Source of the DNA: JACMQX01 sp044225675
GTDB taxonomy: Bacteria; Pseudomonadota; Gammaproteobacteria; Burkholderiales; Burkholderiaceae_C
DNA: 64,000 bases
Reading direction: 5' to 3'
Assembly: GCA_044225675.1 (NCBI GenBank)
Contig: JBGAIH010000015.1
Location: forward strand, 52,287 to 116,286
The translations under genes were made by a program, and so were the position numbers. The notes below the pieces were generated by a model. It worked only from the letters and a program-made list of their open reading frames with translations. It ran no database searches and was not told the DNA's origin. This document shows, one piece after another, positions 1-8,741 of this stretch (within the stretch, counting starts at the first letter, position 1; each line of letters begins with the position of its first letter).

Positions 1-82
1 GGGGCAGGAGACAGGCCACGACCAGCAGGATCGCAAGCCTGGCGCGCAGCGACGGAGTCCACAGACTCGATGTCGGCATCAT
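1..82 (-). CDS. N-terminus of a membrane protein, cut by the window edge
   Basis: Read on the minus strand from position 82, an ATG-ATG start preceded by GGAAGG opens a frame that stays open to the edge of the window. About 27 residues are visible: a short polar stretch, then basic residues and a hydrophobic run (LAILLVVACLLP) typical of a signal anchor or first membrane helix. It lies downstream of two receiver-domain genes in the same direction, so a sensor kinase or other signalling membrane protein is plausible, but nothing diagnostic is present. The function is unknown. Confidence 0.5.
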   Translation of the reverse strand, partial: MMPTSSLWTPSLRARLAILLVVACLLP

Positions 83-220
83 GACCTTCCGTAGGAGTGA
101 GTTGCAAGCCCGCCTTGCACCGACATTAGTCCACGCGGTGGACTTTTGCCAGAGTGGCGACCCGCCCGGCAGGCGAGAAAGGGGGCGCTTTCGTTGATTT
201 CGGCCGCCTGGCGGCTTTCT

Positions 221-979
221 TCAGTGCGCTGGCGCCTCGGCGTGCCTGCGCAGAATGTCGGTCAGGTCCTTGCGCAGACCGCGCCACAGGGCGGGGGCGG
301 CAGCCGTGTTGCGCTGCGCTGCGGCAACTTCGAGCGCCGCGGCGCGGGCCGAGGCGCCGTCGTGGCCGAGAAGCTTCAGGGCGGTCTTGAGGTTGTGGCC
401 CAGTGCCCGCAGGACCACGAAGTCGCCCTGCGTGGCAGCGGCGTCGCCGTCCTCCACGTCGTGCGGAAACTGGCCGAGGCAGGCATCGCTGTAGGCTGCG
501 ACGAGCCAGGCGTTGCCGCCGAACAGGTCGTTGCCGGCGGGTCGTGCCTTGGCAGAGGCGGGCTGGGTCGGCTCGGCACGCAGGTTCCGCGTCGGCCCCT
601 CGCGGGCGTCCTGCAGGGCGTCTTCGACGCAGGCCCGCAAGGTGAGGATGCTGGCGGGCTTGGCGAGCATCCTCCAGACGCCCAGCGGCTCCAGGTGACG
701 GCGCATCGCCTGGGTCAGGCCGGCGCTGAAGACCATGACGCGGGTCGTCGCGGCGAACAGCGGGGCGGCCGCATGCCGCTGGAGAAAGGACAGGCCCGAC
801 TCGCCTGGCAGCATCAGGTCCATGATCAGCAGGGCGGCCGGCGTCTCCTTGAGCCGGGCCACGGCCTCGGGCACGTTGGCGCAGATGACGAGGTCCACGC
901 CCATGTCCTCCAGCGCGAACGACACGAGCGAGCTGATCGGCGCGTCGTCTTCCATCAGCACGATGCGGGGGCGGCTCAT
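221..979 (-). CDS. Response regulator with receiver and HPt-like domains
   Basis: This 252-residue protein starts with a CheY-like receiver domain (residues about 5-122): acidic pair D11/D12, phospho-acceptor D54 in MDLMLPGES and conserved K107 followed by Pro. After an Ala/Pro-rich linker, residues about 150-250 look like a histidine phosphotransfer helix bundle with candidate H195 in GHNLKTALKLLG. There is no DNA-binding or output enzyme domain, so it probably relays phosphate inside a multistep phosphorelay. The start at 979 gives an ATGA overlap with the receiver gene upstream, implying translational coupling. The kinase encoded divergently next door is the obvious partner, by inference. 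Confidence 0.8.
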   Translation of the reverse strand: MSRPRIVLMEDDAPISSLVSFALEDMGVDLVICANVPEAVARLKETPAALLIMDLMLPGESGLSFLQRHAAAPLFAATTRVMVFSAGLTQAMRRHLEPLGVWRMLAKPASILTLRACVEDALQDAREGPTRNLRAEPTQPASAKARPAGNDLFGGNAWLVAAYSDACLGQFPHDVEDGDAAATQGDFVVLRALGHNLKTALKLLGHDGASARAAALEVAAAQRNTAAAPALWRGLRKDLTDILRRHAEAPAH

Positions 980-1485
980 GCGCGGGCTTCCCCGCGCCTG
1001 CGCAGCGCGCGCGCCAGCAGGGGGCTCAGACGCACGGGCAACTGGCGTTTGGGCACCACCTGCAGGCCGTCGAAGGCCCAGACGTAGGGCTCCAGATCCG
1101 GCGTGTCCAGCGAGGTCATGATGATCAGCCGCTCGGCATTGAAGCCCGGCTGGGTGCGCAGGCTGGCCACCAGGAGCGCGCCGTCGATGCCGGGCAGCAG
1201 GATGTCCACGATCAGCGCGTCCGGCTGCAAGCGGGCGCATTCCAGCAGGCCGCTGTCGCCGTCCGATGCCATGTGCAGCTCGACGCCCGGGAAGTCCCGC
1301 GCCAACAGCAGGCGCACGAGGTTCTGGATGTGGGGCGAATCTTCGATCAGCAGCACCCTGGGTGCCCTGGCCGGCGCGCGCAGCGCCGGCGGCCGGGCCT
1401 GCAGCAGCTCGGCCAGCGCGCGCTCGGCCTCGAAGCTGGTGAAAAGCCTTTTAGTTGCGGCTTCGTTGGACGAAAAGGAGGTCAT
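976..1485 (-). CDS. Single-domain response regulator (receiver protein)
   Basis: This 169-residue protein consists of a ~40-residue N-terminal helix-prone extension and a receiver domain: acidic E48/D49, phospho-acceptor D94 in IVDILLPG, T124 and K146. It carries no output domain. It overlaps the next receiver-HPt gene by four bases (ATGA), and its start lies 65 bp from the divergent histidine kinase. Stand-alone receivers of this type shuttle phosphate or bind partner proteins. The K146 position is followed by Arg rather than the usual Pro, a small departure from the consensus. Confidence 0.8.
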   Translation of the reverse strand: MTSFSSNEAATKRLFTSFEAERALAELLQARPPALRAPARAPRVLLIEDSPHIQNLVRLLLARDFPGVELHMASDGDSGLLECARLQPDALIVDILLPGIDGALLVASLRTQPGFNAERLIIMTSLDTPDLEPYVWAFDGLQVVPKRQLPVRLSPLLARALRRRGEARA

Positions 1486-1550
1486 GGCGCCGAGATTCCG
1501 AGGGTTGTGATCCTGATTTCGGCCCGGTTTGCCATCTCTGCAGGTCCGGA

Positions 1551-3716
1551 ATGAAAAAAAATCCTTGTTCTTTCCAGCGCGGGCTTTCGGTACCTCGCCT
1601 TTCGGTCGAGCCGAGCGCGGCTGCCGTGTGGGTCGGTGTCGGCCTGGTCGCTGTGGTGCTGGCAGCCACGGCCTGGCTCATGCACCAGGAGCGCGAAGAG
1701 GTGCTGGAGCGTGAGGCCACCCAGGCCGAACTGCTGGCCACCGTGCTCGACGAGCAGGCCACCCGGTCGTTCGAGACCGCGGGTGTGGTCATGTCCAACC
1801 TGACGGAGCTCGCGCGCGGCGCGCAGGACGGCGCCGGCCAGCGCGCCCTGCAGGCCGGCATGGCGCAGGCGCTCGTGGGCCTGCCTTTCATCCGCAGCCT
1901 GTCGCTGGTCGGGCCCGACGGCCAGGTGGTGGCCGCGACCCATCCCGGCGACCTCGGTGCGCGGCCCGACCTCTCGGCGCTGGGCGCGCTCGCCGAAGGG
2001 CGCGGTGTGATCGGCCCATGGATGGCGGGGCGCAACCTGGCCGACCTGGGCGCAGTGCCGGGTGCGCTCAGCGCGCCGCCCGGGCTGGGCATGGTGCCGT
2101 ATGCCATGCGCCTGCGTCTGCGCAATGGGCGCAACGCGGCGCTGGTGGCGCTGATCCATCCGGACGCGCTTCTGGGCCTGCAGCCACTGTCCCGTGCGGA
2201 CGAAGGCCGCATCGCGATGCTCACGTCGTATCAGGGGGCGGTGCTGGCGACGTCGCAGACCCTTGCCGCCGGGGCGGGCCGGAGCCTGGCAGACCACGCG
2301 GTCTTCCGCCGCGAACTGCCGCAGCGCAGCCACGGGGTGTTCGTGGATGCCGGCGGCAGCGGTGGCGCGCGTCTGGTCGCCTACCAGGCCTCCCGCTCCC
2401 AGGCGCTGGTGGTGCTGGTCGAGCGGCCCGTGTCACTGCTCGATGCGGACTGGCGCGAGCGCGTCGCGCCGCTCGGCGCCTTTGCCGCGCTGATCGTGCT
2501 GGCCTTTGCCGCGATGACGGTGGCCGCGCGGCGCAGCCTGCGCTCGCGCGAGGTCGCGCAGCAGGAGCTCCGGGCCCAGCTCGATCTCACGGCCATGATC
2601 CTGGAGACCAGTCCCGTGCCGGTGTCCATGCTCGACAGCCAGGGCCGCTACATCGCGGTCAACAAGGCGTGGGAGGACTTCATGTGGCGCCAGCGTGCCG
2701 ACGTGCTCGGCCAGCCCGCCGCAGGCTGGCTGACGCCCGAGGACGCCGCCGTTCACGAAGCGCGCGATGCCCAGCTGCGCAGCGGCGTGGGTGCGGTCCG
2801 CTATGAGGCCGGCTTTGCGCACCCGGACGGATCCCGCCGCGACCTGCTGGTGAGCAAGGTCGCCGTGTGCGGTGCGAGCGGGCGGCGCGACTCGGTGCTG
2901 TGCGTGGTGGTGGACATCACCGAGTTCCGCGAGGCCGAACGCGCCACCCGCGAGGCGCGCGACGCGGCGCAGGAGAATGCGCGCGCCAAGTCCGAATTCA
3001 TCTCCAACGTCAGCCACGAGCTGCGCACGCCGCTGCAGTCGATCATCGGCTTCTCGGAGCTGGGCCTGCATGCGCCGGGTGTCACGCCCCGGCTGGCCGA
3101 CATGTTCGGCCACATCAATGCCTCCGGCGAGCGCATGCTCGGTCTCGTCAACGACCTGCTCGACATGGCCAAGCAGGACAGCGGCACGGCCGGGGCCGGC
3201 CATGCGCTGGCCGATCTGCGCGAGCTGGTGAATGCGGCGCTCGCCGAAGTGGCGCTGATGGTCGAGCGTGCGGGCCTGCACACGGCGCTCAGCCTGCCGG
3301 AGCGGCCGATGATGGCGCGCATGGACTCGCCGCGCATCGTGCAGGTGCTGCTCAACGTGCTGGCCAACGCCATCCGCTTTTCGCCGCGTGGTGGCGCCAT
3401 CACCGTCACCGGCGCCATGGACGAAGACCGTCTCGTGCTCACGGTGCGCGACCAGGGGCCGGGCATCCCCGAGGCCGAGCTGGCGCTCATCTTCGAGCCC
3501 TTCGTGCAGTCCAGCCGCACCCGCGACGGCTCCGGAGGCACCGGCCTGGGCCTGTCGATCTGCCGCAAGATCGTGGCCGCGCACGGCGGCACCATCAGCG
3601 CCGCCAACGCGCAGGAAGGCGGCGCCGTGATCCGCATCGAACTGCCGCGCGCCACGCAGACGCCGGGTTCGTTCCGCTCCTCGTTCATGCCGCTGCCAGC
3701 GGAGCTGGGCGGATGA
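1551..3716 (+). CDS. Membrane-bound PAS sensor histidine kinase
   Basis: This is a 721-residue sensor kinase. TM1 spans residues about 25-44, followed by a ~260-residue periplasmic sensor resembling double-Cache/PDC domains, TM2 at about 308-326, a PAS domain at about 342-460, a short coiled coil, and a HisKA domain with phospho-acceptor H489 in SHELRTPL. The HATPase domain shows the N box (NVLANAIRF), G1 (DQGPGIP), F box (IFEPF) and G2 (GTGLGL). It has no attached receiver, so it must signal to separate proteins, probably the two receiver genes transcribed divergently. An in-frame start exists 96 bp upstream, but 1551 fits the signal anchor better and avoids overlap with the divergent gene. 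The ligand is unknown. Confidence 0.88.
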   Translation: MKKNPCSFQRGLSVPRLSVEPSAAAVWVGVGLVAVVLAATAWLMHQEREEVLEREATQAELLATVLDEQATRSFETAGVVMSNLTELARGAQDGAGQRALQAGMAQALVGLPFIRSLSLVGPDGQVVAATHPGDLGARPDLSALGALAEGRGVIGPWMAGRNLADLGAVPGALSAPPGLGMVPYAMRLRLRNGRNAALVALIHPDALLGLQPLSRADEGRIAMLTSYQGAVLATSQTLAAGAGRSLADHAVFRRELPQRSHGVFVDAGGSGGARLVAYQASRSQALVVLVERPVSLLDADWRERVAPLGAFAALIVLAFAAMTVAARRSLRSREVAQQELRAQLDLTAMILETSPVPVSMLDSQGRYIAVNKAWEDFMWRQRADVLGQPAAGWLTPEDAAVHEARDAQLRSGVGAVRYEAGFAHPDGSRRDLLVSKVAVCGASGRRDSVLCVVVDITEFREAERATREARDAAQENARAKSEFISNVSHELRTPLQSIIGFSELGLHAPGVTPRLADMFGHINASGERMLGLVNDLLDMAKQDSGTAGAGHALADLRELVNAALAEVALMVERAGLHTALSLPERPMMARMDSPRIVQVLLNVLANAIRFSPRGGAITVTGAMDEDRLVLTVRDQGPGIPEAELALIFEPFVQSSRTRDGSGGTGLGLSICRKIVAAHGGTISAANAQEGGAVIRIELPRATQTPGSFRSSFMPLPAELGG

Positions 3717-3750
3717 GCGGGTGTTGACGCTTGACTTGCAGACGGAAATG

Positions 3751-3775
3751 AAAAAGCCGCCCGGGTGGGCGGCTT
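3751..3775 (-). terminator. Intrinsic terminator of the lipoprotein gene
   Basis: A GC-rich hairpin (arms 3754-3762 and 3767-3775, loop of four) is followed on the minus strand by five T. It lies 24 bp past the minus-strand stop at 3799 and also separates that gene from the convergent kinase gene. Confidence 0.75.
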
Positions 3776-3798
3776 GAGGGAAGATCGTTGCGCTAGCG

Positions 3799-4752
3799 TC
3801 AGAAGCCGTACGTGGTGGCCTGACCCGCGACCGTGATGGTGATCTTCTTGTCGGTGAAGTTGGTTTCGACCTTGTAGCCGAGCGTGGTGTCCGACATGAT
3901 GAGCGTACCGCCAGAGAAGCCGTCGCCGGTACCGACCTTGAGGATCGGGTTGGTGGTGACGGTGAACGTCAGCGGGATTTCCATGTCTGGAACGCCTGCG
4001 GGCAGCGGGCTGATGAAGTCACTGGGCTTGAGCCGGATGACGTACTTGCCCGACAGATCGATGGTTTCCGGATTGACGGTGCTGTCGAAGGTCATGGCGT
4101 AATCCTGGAGCGTCACATTGCTCGAAGCGCCCAGGTTGATCGAGACGTTCATCACGTTCTTGACCTTGGTGATGTTGTTGCCGCTGCGGACGATGTTGCT
4201 CATGACCATCGCGTGCGATTCCACATCCGTACGGTTCTTGTAGACGAAGGTGAGCGTCTTGGAGTTGTTGTTGACCGTGACGGTGAGCCCCGTGGAGTCG
4301 AAGTCAGCTGTGTAATCGGTGTCTTCCTCGCCCATGCCATTGACGGCCGTCACGTTGATCACGCCGTTGTAGGTGGCTTCAGAGTCGGCGTTCCTGCAGT
4401 TCGTATAGACGAGTTGATAGGTCGACTCACCCGTTTGCTGTTGCGTTGCCGATCCCGTCTGACACCGCGATGAAATGTCCATCGGGTCTTGAGGGGGCGC
4501 AGCCTGCGGCGATTCCAGTGACGTCGGGGGAGCGAACGGTGCGACCGGAATGATCATGCCGTCAACTGCTGCACCGACTCCGAACTGCGCCACGGCGAAT
4601 CCTTGTTCGCCCAGGCCGGTCATCGCAGCTGGCGCTGCCGTCGAGCCACCGCCGCCAGTCGTCGCGGTCGTCGTCGTGTCGTCACCGCCTCCGCAGGCCA
4701 CCAATGCCGCTGCGGCGACGCCGCACAGCAGGGTCTTCATCCATTTGTTCAT
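3799..4752 (-). CDS. Hypothetical lipoprotein
   Basis: This 317-residue protein has a lipoprotein signal: MNKWMKTLLCG, a hydrophobic core and lipobox LVAC, followed by Gly-, Asp- and Thr-rich residues that form a flexible tether. The mature part is rich in Thr, Ser, Asn and alternating beta-type segments (for example TLTFVYKN and KITITV) and looks like an all-beta surface protein. I recognise no family. The start at 4752 is favoured over GTG 4761 because GGAG sits eight bases upstream. It is monocistronic, with a terminator downstream and a pair of CCGGTTACGT direct repeats 38-62 bp upstream. Confidence 0.7.
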   Translation of the reverse strand: MNKWMKTLLCGVAAAALVACGGGDDTTTTATTGGGGSTAAPAAMTGLGEQGFAVAQFGVGAAVDGMIIPVAPFAPPTSLESPQAAPPQDPMDISSRCQTGSATQQQTGESTYQLVYTNCRNADSEATYNGVINVTAVNGMGEEDTDYTADFDSTGLTVTVNNNSKTLTFVYKNRTDVESHAMVMSNIVRSGNNITKVKNVMNVSINLGASSNVTLQDYAMTFDSTVNPETIDLSGKYVIRLKPSDFISPLPAGVPDMEIPLTFTVTTNPILKVGTGDGFSGGTLIMSDTTLGYKVETNFTDKKITITVAGQATTYGF

Positions 4753-4789
4753 GGGGTTCACTCCAGTTAGTAAGAAAGCTCGATGTCGC

Positions 4790-4814
4790 CCGGTTACGTA
4801 GCAACCGGTTACGT
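4790..4814. promoter_or_regulatory. Tandem CCGGTTACGT repeats upstream of lipoprotein gene
   Basis: Two identical 10-mers, CCGGTTACGT, lie at 4790-4799 and 4805-4814, in the upstream region of the minus-strand lipoprotein gene. The GGTTAC core recurs upstream of pyk and fba (see those entries), which suggests a binding site for a shared regulator. This is inference from sequence repetition only. Confidence 0.4.
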
Positions 4815-4902
4815 GCCAATCGAGCTTACAAGCTGCAAGTGAATGTCACATCCCTTGTTTGCGGTATCGGCCCCCCCTGACTCAGGGGGATCGATGCAAC
4901 GG

Positions 4903-5433
4903 TCAATGTGCTATGCGGTCGCTCGCGTCGTCGCAGAGTTCGTCGAGGACGAGTGCGTCGGGTTCTTCGCCGAAGGTCCAGTAGACCATGAGGACGATGA
5001 TCTTGAAGTCTTCAAGCGACACCGGATCGCCCGGCGCGGCCATGGCGCGGTCCATGACGATTTCGCGCATGGCCGGCGGCAGCACGCCCGAGCTGTCGAG
5101 AAAGCTGAGAAAGCCCAGGCAGCGGGCGCCCAGGTGGTCCTGCTCGGCGACCGAGTAGACACGCAGGCTGTCGGGCGACTGACCGGGCAGCAGGGCGTCG
5201 GTGACGATGATGTCGGAGGGGCTGCCGGTTGGCGTGGCGGCACCGGCGGAGCCCGAGGCGCCCAGCGACGTGCCGTGCGCCATGAGGCTCAGCCCGTCGA
5301 GCCAGGTCAGGGCCTGCTGGATCTCGTCGGGGTCGAACCCGACGGCGCTGAGCTTGCGGCCCAGCTGCTGCGGCTCGGGGCAGGCATCCCCTCGCCAATA
5401 GTTTTCGTACACGTAGGCGAGCACTTCAAACAT
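4903..5433 (-). CDS. smg: Smg family protein (DUF494)
   Basis: The 176-residue product opens with MFEVLAYVYENYW, the hallmark of Smg/DUF494 proteins, and ends with an acidic helical segment (EDFKIIVLMVYWTFGEEPDAL). The usual length is about 157 residues; a Gly/Ser/Ala/Thr-rich insertion near residues 75-95 accounts for the excess. The start at 5433 matches the family N-terminus, although the frame is open further upstream. smg commonly lies just downstream of dprA, as here on the same strand about 100 bp away. The biochemical role of Smg is not established. Confidence 0.88.
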   Translation of the reverse strand: MFEVLAYVYENYWRGDACPEPQQLGRKLSAVGFDPDEIQQALTWLDGLSLMAHGTSLGASGSAGAATPTGSPSDIIVTDALLPGQSPDSLRVYSVAEQDHLGARCLGFLSFLDSSGVLPPAMREIVMDRAMAAPGDPVSLEDFKIIVLMVYWTFGEEPDALVLDELCDDASDRIAH

Positions 5434-5534
5434 GGCCCCAATATAGCGCAGAACCCTGTCGTGCAGGCAAGCGCTTTTTTGGCCGGACGCGGCTTGTGGC
5501 CTTGCGGGGTTGCCGGCCACGCGCCACTCGTGGC

Positions 5535-6713
5535 TCAGGCGGTCGCCATGCGCTGGTACAACCCGCCCGGCAGACGGGCGACCGCGCCGGCCAGCTCCAG
5601 CTCCAGCAGGGCCGCGAGCAGCGACGCGGTGTCCATGCCGGTGCGGGCGACGAGCGCGTCGAGGCTGACCGGGTCGTAGCCCATGCGCTGGAGCAGGACG
5701 TCGTCGCTGCGCGCTGCCTCCGGGCGCACGTCACCGGCCAGTGTGGCGACAGGCGCGGGCGTCTTCATGGCGGTGAGAGCTGCAGGCGGCCAGCGGAGTT
5801 CCTCCAGCACGTCCTGCGCCGACTCCACGAGCTTGGCCCCCTGGCGGATCAGCGCGTGGCAGCCGCGCGATACCGGCGAGTGAATGGAGCCGGGAATGGC
5901 GAACACGTCCTTGCCCTGCTCGGCGGTTTCACGTGCCGTGATCAGCGAGCCGGAGCCGAGTGCGGCCTCCACCACGAGCGTGCCCTGAGCGAGCCCCGCG
6001 ATGATGCGGTTGCGGCGCGGGAAGTTGTGGCTCAGCGGCGGCGTGCCGATCGGGAACTCGCTGACGATGAGCCCGGTCTCGGCGATCCGGTGCGCGAGAG
6101 CCAGGTGGCGCTTGGGGTAGACGCGGTCCAGCCCGGTGCCGATGACGGCAATGGTGCTGGGCGGGACGGGTGGATCGGCGTCTGGCGCCAGGGCGCCCCA
6201 GCCGTCGAGCGCCCCCTGGTGCGCCGCGCCATCCACGCCCAGCGCCAGGCCCGACACCACCGTGAGGCCGGCCTGCGCCAGCGCACGCGCGAACTGCCGG
6301 GCGTTGTCCTCGCCCTGAGGCGTGGGATTGCGGCTGCCGACGATCGCGATGGCTCGCTCGGGCTGCGGCAGGCGGTCCAGCGCGCCCATGAGGTAGAGCA
6401 TGGGCGGCGGGTCGGCGAGGTTCAGCAGGGACGCCGGATAGTCCGCATCGCCGAGCGTGACGATGCGGCGCCGATGCGGGCCGGGCGCGGCCAGCCACTC
6501 GAGCGTTGCCGCCAGCAGCGCGGCCAGCTCGGGCGGCTCGGACTTCAGGGCGCGAGCCTGGGCGGCGGGCACGACCTGTTCGAGCGTGGCGGCGGATTGG
6601 CCGAAGATGGCGTCGGGCAGGCCGAAAGCCGAAAGGAGTTTGCGCAGGCCGTCGTTGCCGACGCCCTCCGTGAGGGTGAGGCGCAGCCACCCCGCGAGTT
6701 CATCGCGTTCCAT
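5535..6713 (-). CDS. dprA: DNA processing protein DprA
   Basis: This 392-residue DprA/Smf protein loads RecA on incoming single-stranded DNA during natural transformation. It has an N-terminal SAM-like helical region, a Rossmann-fold core with IAIVGSRNPTPQG, VVSGLALGVDGAAHQGAL, TIAVIGTGLDRVYP, FPRRNRIIAGLAQGTLVVEA and a GSLITA motif, and a C-terminal winged-helix region that ends GGLYQR. All core motifs look intact. It follows the LysM protein gene on the same strand by 47 bp; that gap holds a 7-bp hairpin (6731-6749) without a T tract, so read-through is likely. Confidence 0.95.
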   Translation of the reverse strand: MERDELAGWLRLTLTEGVGNDGLRKLLSAFGLPDAIFGQSAATLEQVVPAAQARALKSEPPELAALLAATLEWLAAPGPHRRRIVTLGDADYPASLLNLADPPPMLYLMGALDRLPQPERAIAIVGSRNPTPQGEDNARQFARALAQAGLTVVSGLALGVDGAAHQGALDGWGALAPDADPPVPPSTIAVIGTGLDRVYPKRHLALAHRIAETGLIVSEFPIGTPPLSHNFPRRNRIIAGLAQGTLVVEAALGSGSLITARETAEQGKDVFAIPGSIHSPVSRGCHALIRQGAKLVESAQDVLEELRWPPAALTAMKTPAPVATLAGDVRPEAARSDDVLLQRMGYDPVSLDALVARTGMDTASLLAALLELELAGAVARLPGGLYQRMATA

Positions 6714-6760
6714 GGGTCACCGAAGAAGAAGGGACTTGTGAAAAGTCCCGCGCGGACTGC

Positions 6761-8023
6761 TTAGCGCGGGTTCGTGACGCGGTCACCCACCTTGACGCCG
6801 TCCTTGACGTCGAGGATGAGCGCGTAGGACAGCCGCTCGAAGGGTCTGAACACCATCAGCAGCCCGTTGCGTTCGTCGGGCAGCTTGATGGGAGTGCGCT
6901 CGCCGGCCACCGTGCGGTCGACCAGGCGTTCGCCGTCGCTGATGATGGCCATGATGTGGCCGCTGGCAACGCCGTCGGCCGTGCCCTTGTTGATGACCAC
7001 GACCTGGTTCTGCGCGGCATTGCGCACCGCCGAGCCGTAGACCGAGACGATCACGCCGTTGACGGCGCGGTCGGGCGCGCGCGGGGTGTAGTTCTGCAGC
7101 TCGCGCGGCGGCTCGGGCAGGAGGCGGTCGCCCACCCGCATTTCTTCCTTGGAGGAGACGATGTCGATCGTGGCCGGCACGATGTCGGTCTGCTCCTTGC
7201 CGTCCTTGTCGATGCTCTTGCCGGTGGTCTCGCCGCGCACCAGTTCGGCCTTGCCGATGTACTGAGCCTCGTAGCCGAGCACGGCACCCGTGGTCGGGTC
7301 CTTCAGCGGCGTGGCGTTGCGGAACACCCGGTACTCCCAGGGCGAGCCCTTGTCGCCCGACAGCATGGCATTGCCCTGGCCGCGTGCATAGGCCCGGTCG
7401 CCGCGACTCAGAAGCACGCGGCTTTCGCGGGTGGCGACGATGCGGGCAGCGGCCAGCAGGCCCTGCTCGTCGACGATGATGGGCTCGGCCAGGAAGGGCT
7501 CGATCAGATTGGCCTGCAGCGTGGGCAGCGCACCGTCGGCCAGGGATTCGTAGCGGGTGCGGGGTGACACGCGCACGGTGTCGGTCGGCGGCCCGTCGCT
7601 CGCGCCCGCCGAGCGGGTGCGCAGCGTGGCGCGGCCGTTGGACTTGTCCAGGTACAGCTGCTGGCCGGGATAGATGCGGTGCGGATTGCGGATGTCCTGC
7701 AGGTTCATGCCCCACAGCTCGGGCCAGCGCCACGGGCTCTTGAGGTACATGCCCGAGATCGCCCAGAGGGTGTCGCCGCGCTTGACGGTGTAGTTGTCGG
7801 GGGCGTTGGGGGCCAGCTCGCTGAGCGGCACGCCGGTCTGTGCGACCTGCTCGGCCGTGGCTTTCTGGCCCGGCGTGACGGGATAATTCTGGGCCTGCGC
7901 AGGCAGCGCGGCCAGGGCCAGGGCGCTCAGGGTCAGGCTGCCGGCCAGAACGCCCGCGCGCTGCCGCGCGGGGGATGCCACTTTGGTTTGAATCATTTTT
8001 CGTGTCGTCATAGCGTGCTGCAT
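6761..8023 (-). CDS. Secreted LysM peptidoglycan-binding protein
   Basis: This ~420-residue exported protein has a basic N-terminus, a hydrophobic segment and an AQA cleavage site, then one LysM motif (YTVKRGDTLWAIS ... NPHRIYPGQQLYL) at about residues 75-125. The remaining ~290 residues form a conserved region without an enzymatic signature. LysM binds glycan strands, so an envelope-associated role is expected. It sits upstream of dprA and divergent from def. The start at 8023 is favoured by a G-rich stretch upstream; 8011 and 7996 are alternatives. Confidence 0.85.
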   Translation of the reverse strand: MQHAMTTRKMIQTKVASPARQRAGVLAGSLTLSALALAALPAQAQNYPVTPGQKATAEQVAQTGVPLSELAPNAPDNYTVKRGDTLWAISGMYLKSPWRWPELWGMNLQDIRNPHRIYPGQQLYLDKSNGRATLRTRSAGASDGPPTDTVRVSPRTRYESLADGALPTLQANLIEPFLAEPIIVDEQGLLAAARIVATRESRVLLSRGDRAYARGQGNAMLSGDKGSPWEYRVFRNATPLKDPTTGAVLGYEAQYIGKAELVRGETTGKSIDKDGKEQTDIVPATIDIVSSKEEMRVGDRLLPEPPRELQNYTPRAPDRAVNGVIVSVYGSAVRNAAQNQVVVINKGTADGVASGHIMAIISDGERLVDRTVAGERTPIKLPDERNGLLMVFRPFERLSYALILDVKDGVKVGDRVTNPR

Positions 8024-8190
8024 CTGGGATGCCCCCCGGGCCGGACCCGGGGCGGTGCGCCCGCCGGGTTCTCTTGACAAATCACTGGCGATTTTGCGCT
8101 CAAGCCCTTGATTGGGCAACGATTATTGCCTTTGGCTGCTGCCCCTGAAGCCAAAAGTAGCGAAAATAGCGACACCTTTTGCGAGTTTTC

Positions 8191-8700
8191 ATGGCTTTAC
8201 TCCCCATTCTCAGATTCCCGGACCCGAAGCTGCATACCGTGGCCAAACCCGTCGCCGCGGTGGACGCGCGCATCCAGGGGCTGATCGCCGACATGCTCGA
8301 GACCATGTACGACGCCAACGGCATCGGCCTGGCCGCAACCCAGGTCGACGTGCACGAGCGGCTGATCGTGATCGACGTGTCGGAAGAACGCAACGATCCG
8401 CTGGTCCTGATCAACCCCGAGATCATCTGGGCCAGCCCCGAGACGAAGAAGAACGAGGAAGGCTGCCTTTCCGTGCCGGGCATCTACGACGGCGTGGAGC
8501 GCGCGGTGGCGGTGAAGGTCCAGGCGCTGGACGGCCAGGGCCATTCACGCGAGATCGAGGCCGACGGCCTGCTGGCCGTGTGCATCCAGCATGAGATGGA
8601 CCACCTGCTGGGCAAGGTGTTCGTCGAATACCTCTCGCCGCTCAAGCGCAACCGCATCAAGACCAAGATGGTCAAACTGCAGCGCGAGGAGCGGGTCTGA
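8191..8700 (+). CDS. def: Peptide deformylase
   Basis: This 169-residue deformylase removes the N-formyl group from nascent proteins. All three metal-site motifs are intact: GIGLAATQ (44-51), EGCLSVP with ligand C92, and QHEMDHLLG with H134, catalytic E135 and H138. Its length matches the family. It is the first gene of a plus-strand run with a small lipoprotein, fmt and azlCD, which places formylation and deformylation enzymes together. The start at 8191 gives the standard family N-terminus; a GTG-type start 12 bp upstream is less likely. Confidence 0.97.
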   Translation: MALLPILRFPDPKLHTVAKPVAAVDARIQGLIADMLETMYDANGIGLAATQVDVHERLIVIDVSEERNDPLVLINPEIIWASPETKKNEEGCLSVPGIYDGVERAVAVKVQALDGQGHSREIEADGLLAVCIQHEMDHLLGKVFVEYLSPLKRNRIKTKMVKLQREERV

Positions 8701-8741
8701 ACACCCGACCTGCGCACCGGGCCCTGAAGGACGCCTGAACC

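Noticed and set aside
146..1087. 313-codon plus-strand frame opposite the receiver genes
   Set aside because: It lies antisense to two receiver domains with intact phosphorylation sites and has no recognisable motif.
6731..6749. Hairpin between the LysM gene and dprA as a terminator
   Set aside because: The 7-bp stem has no T tract after it on the minus strand, so it is unlikely to end transcription.
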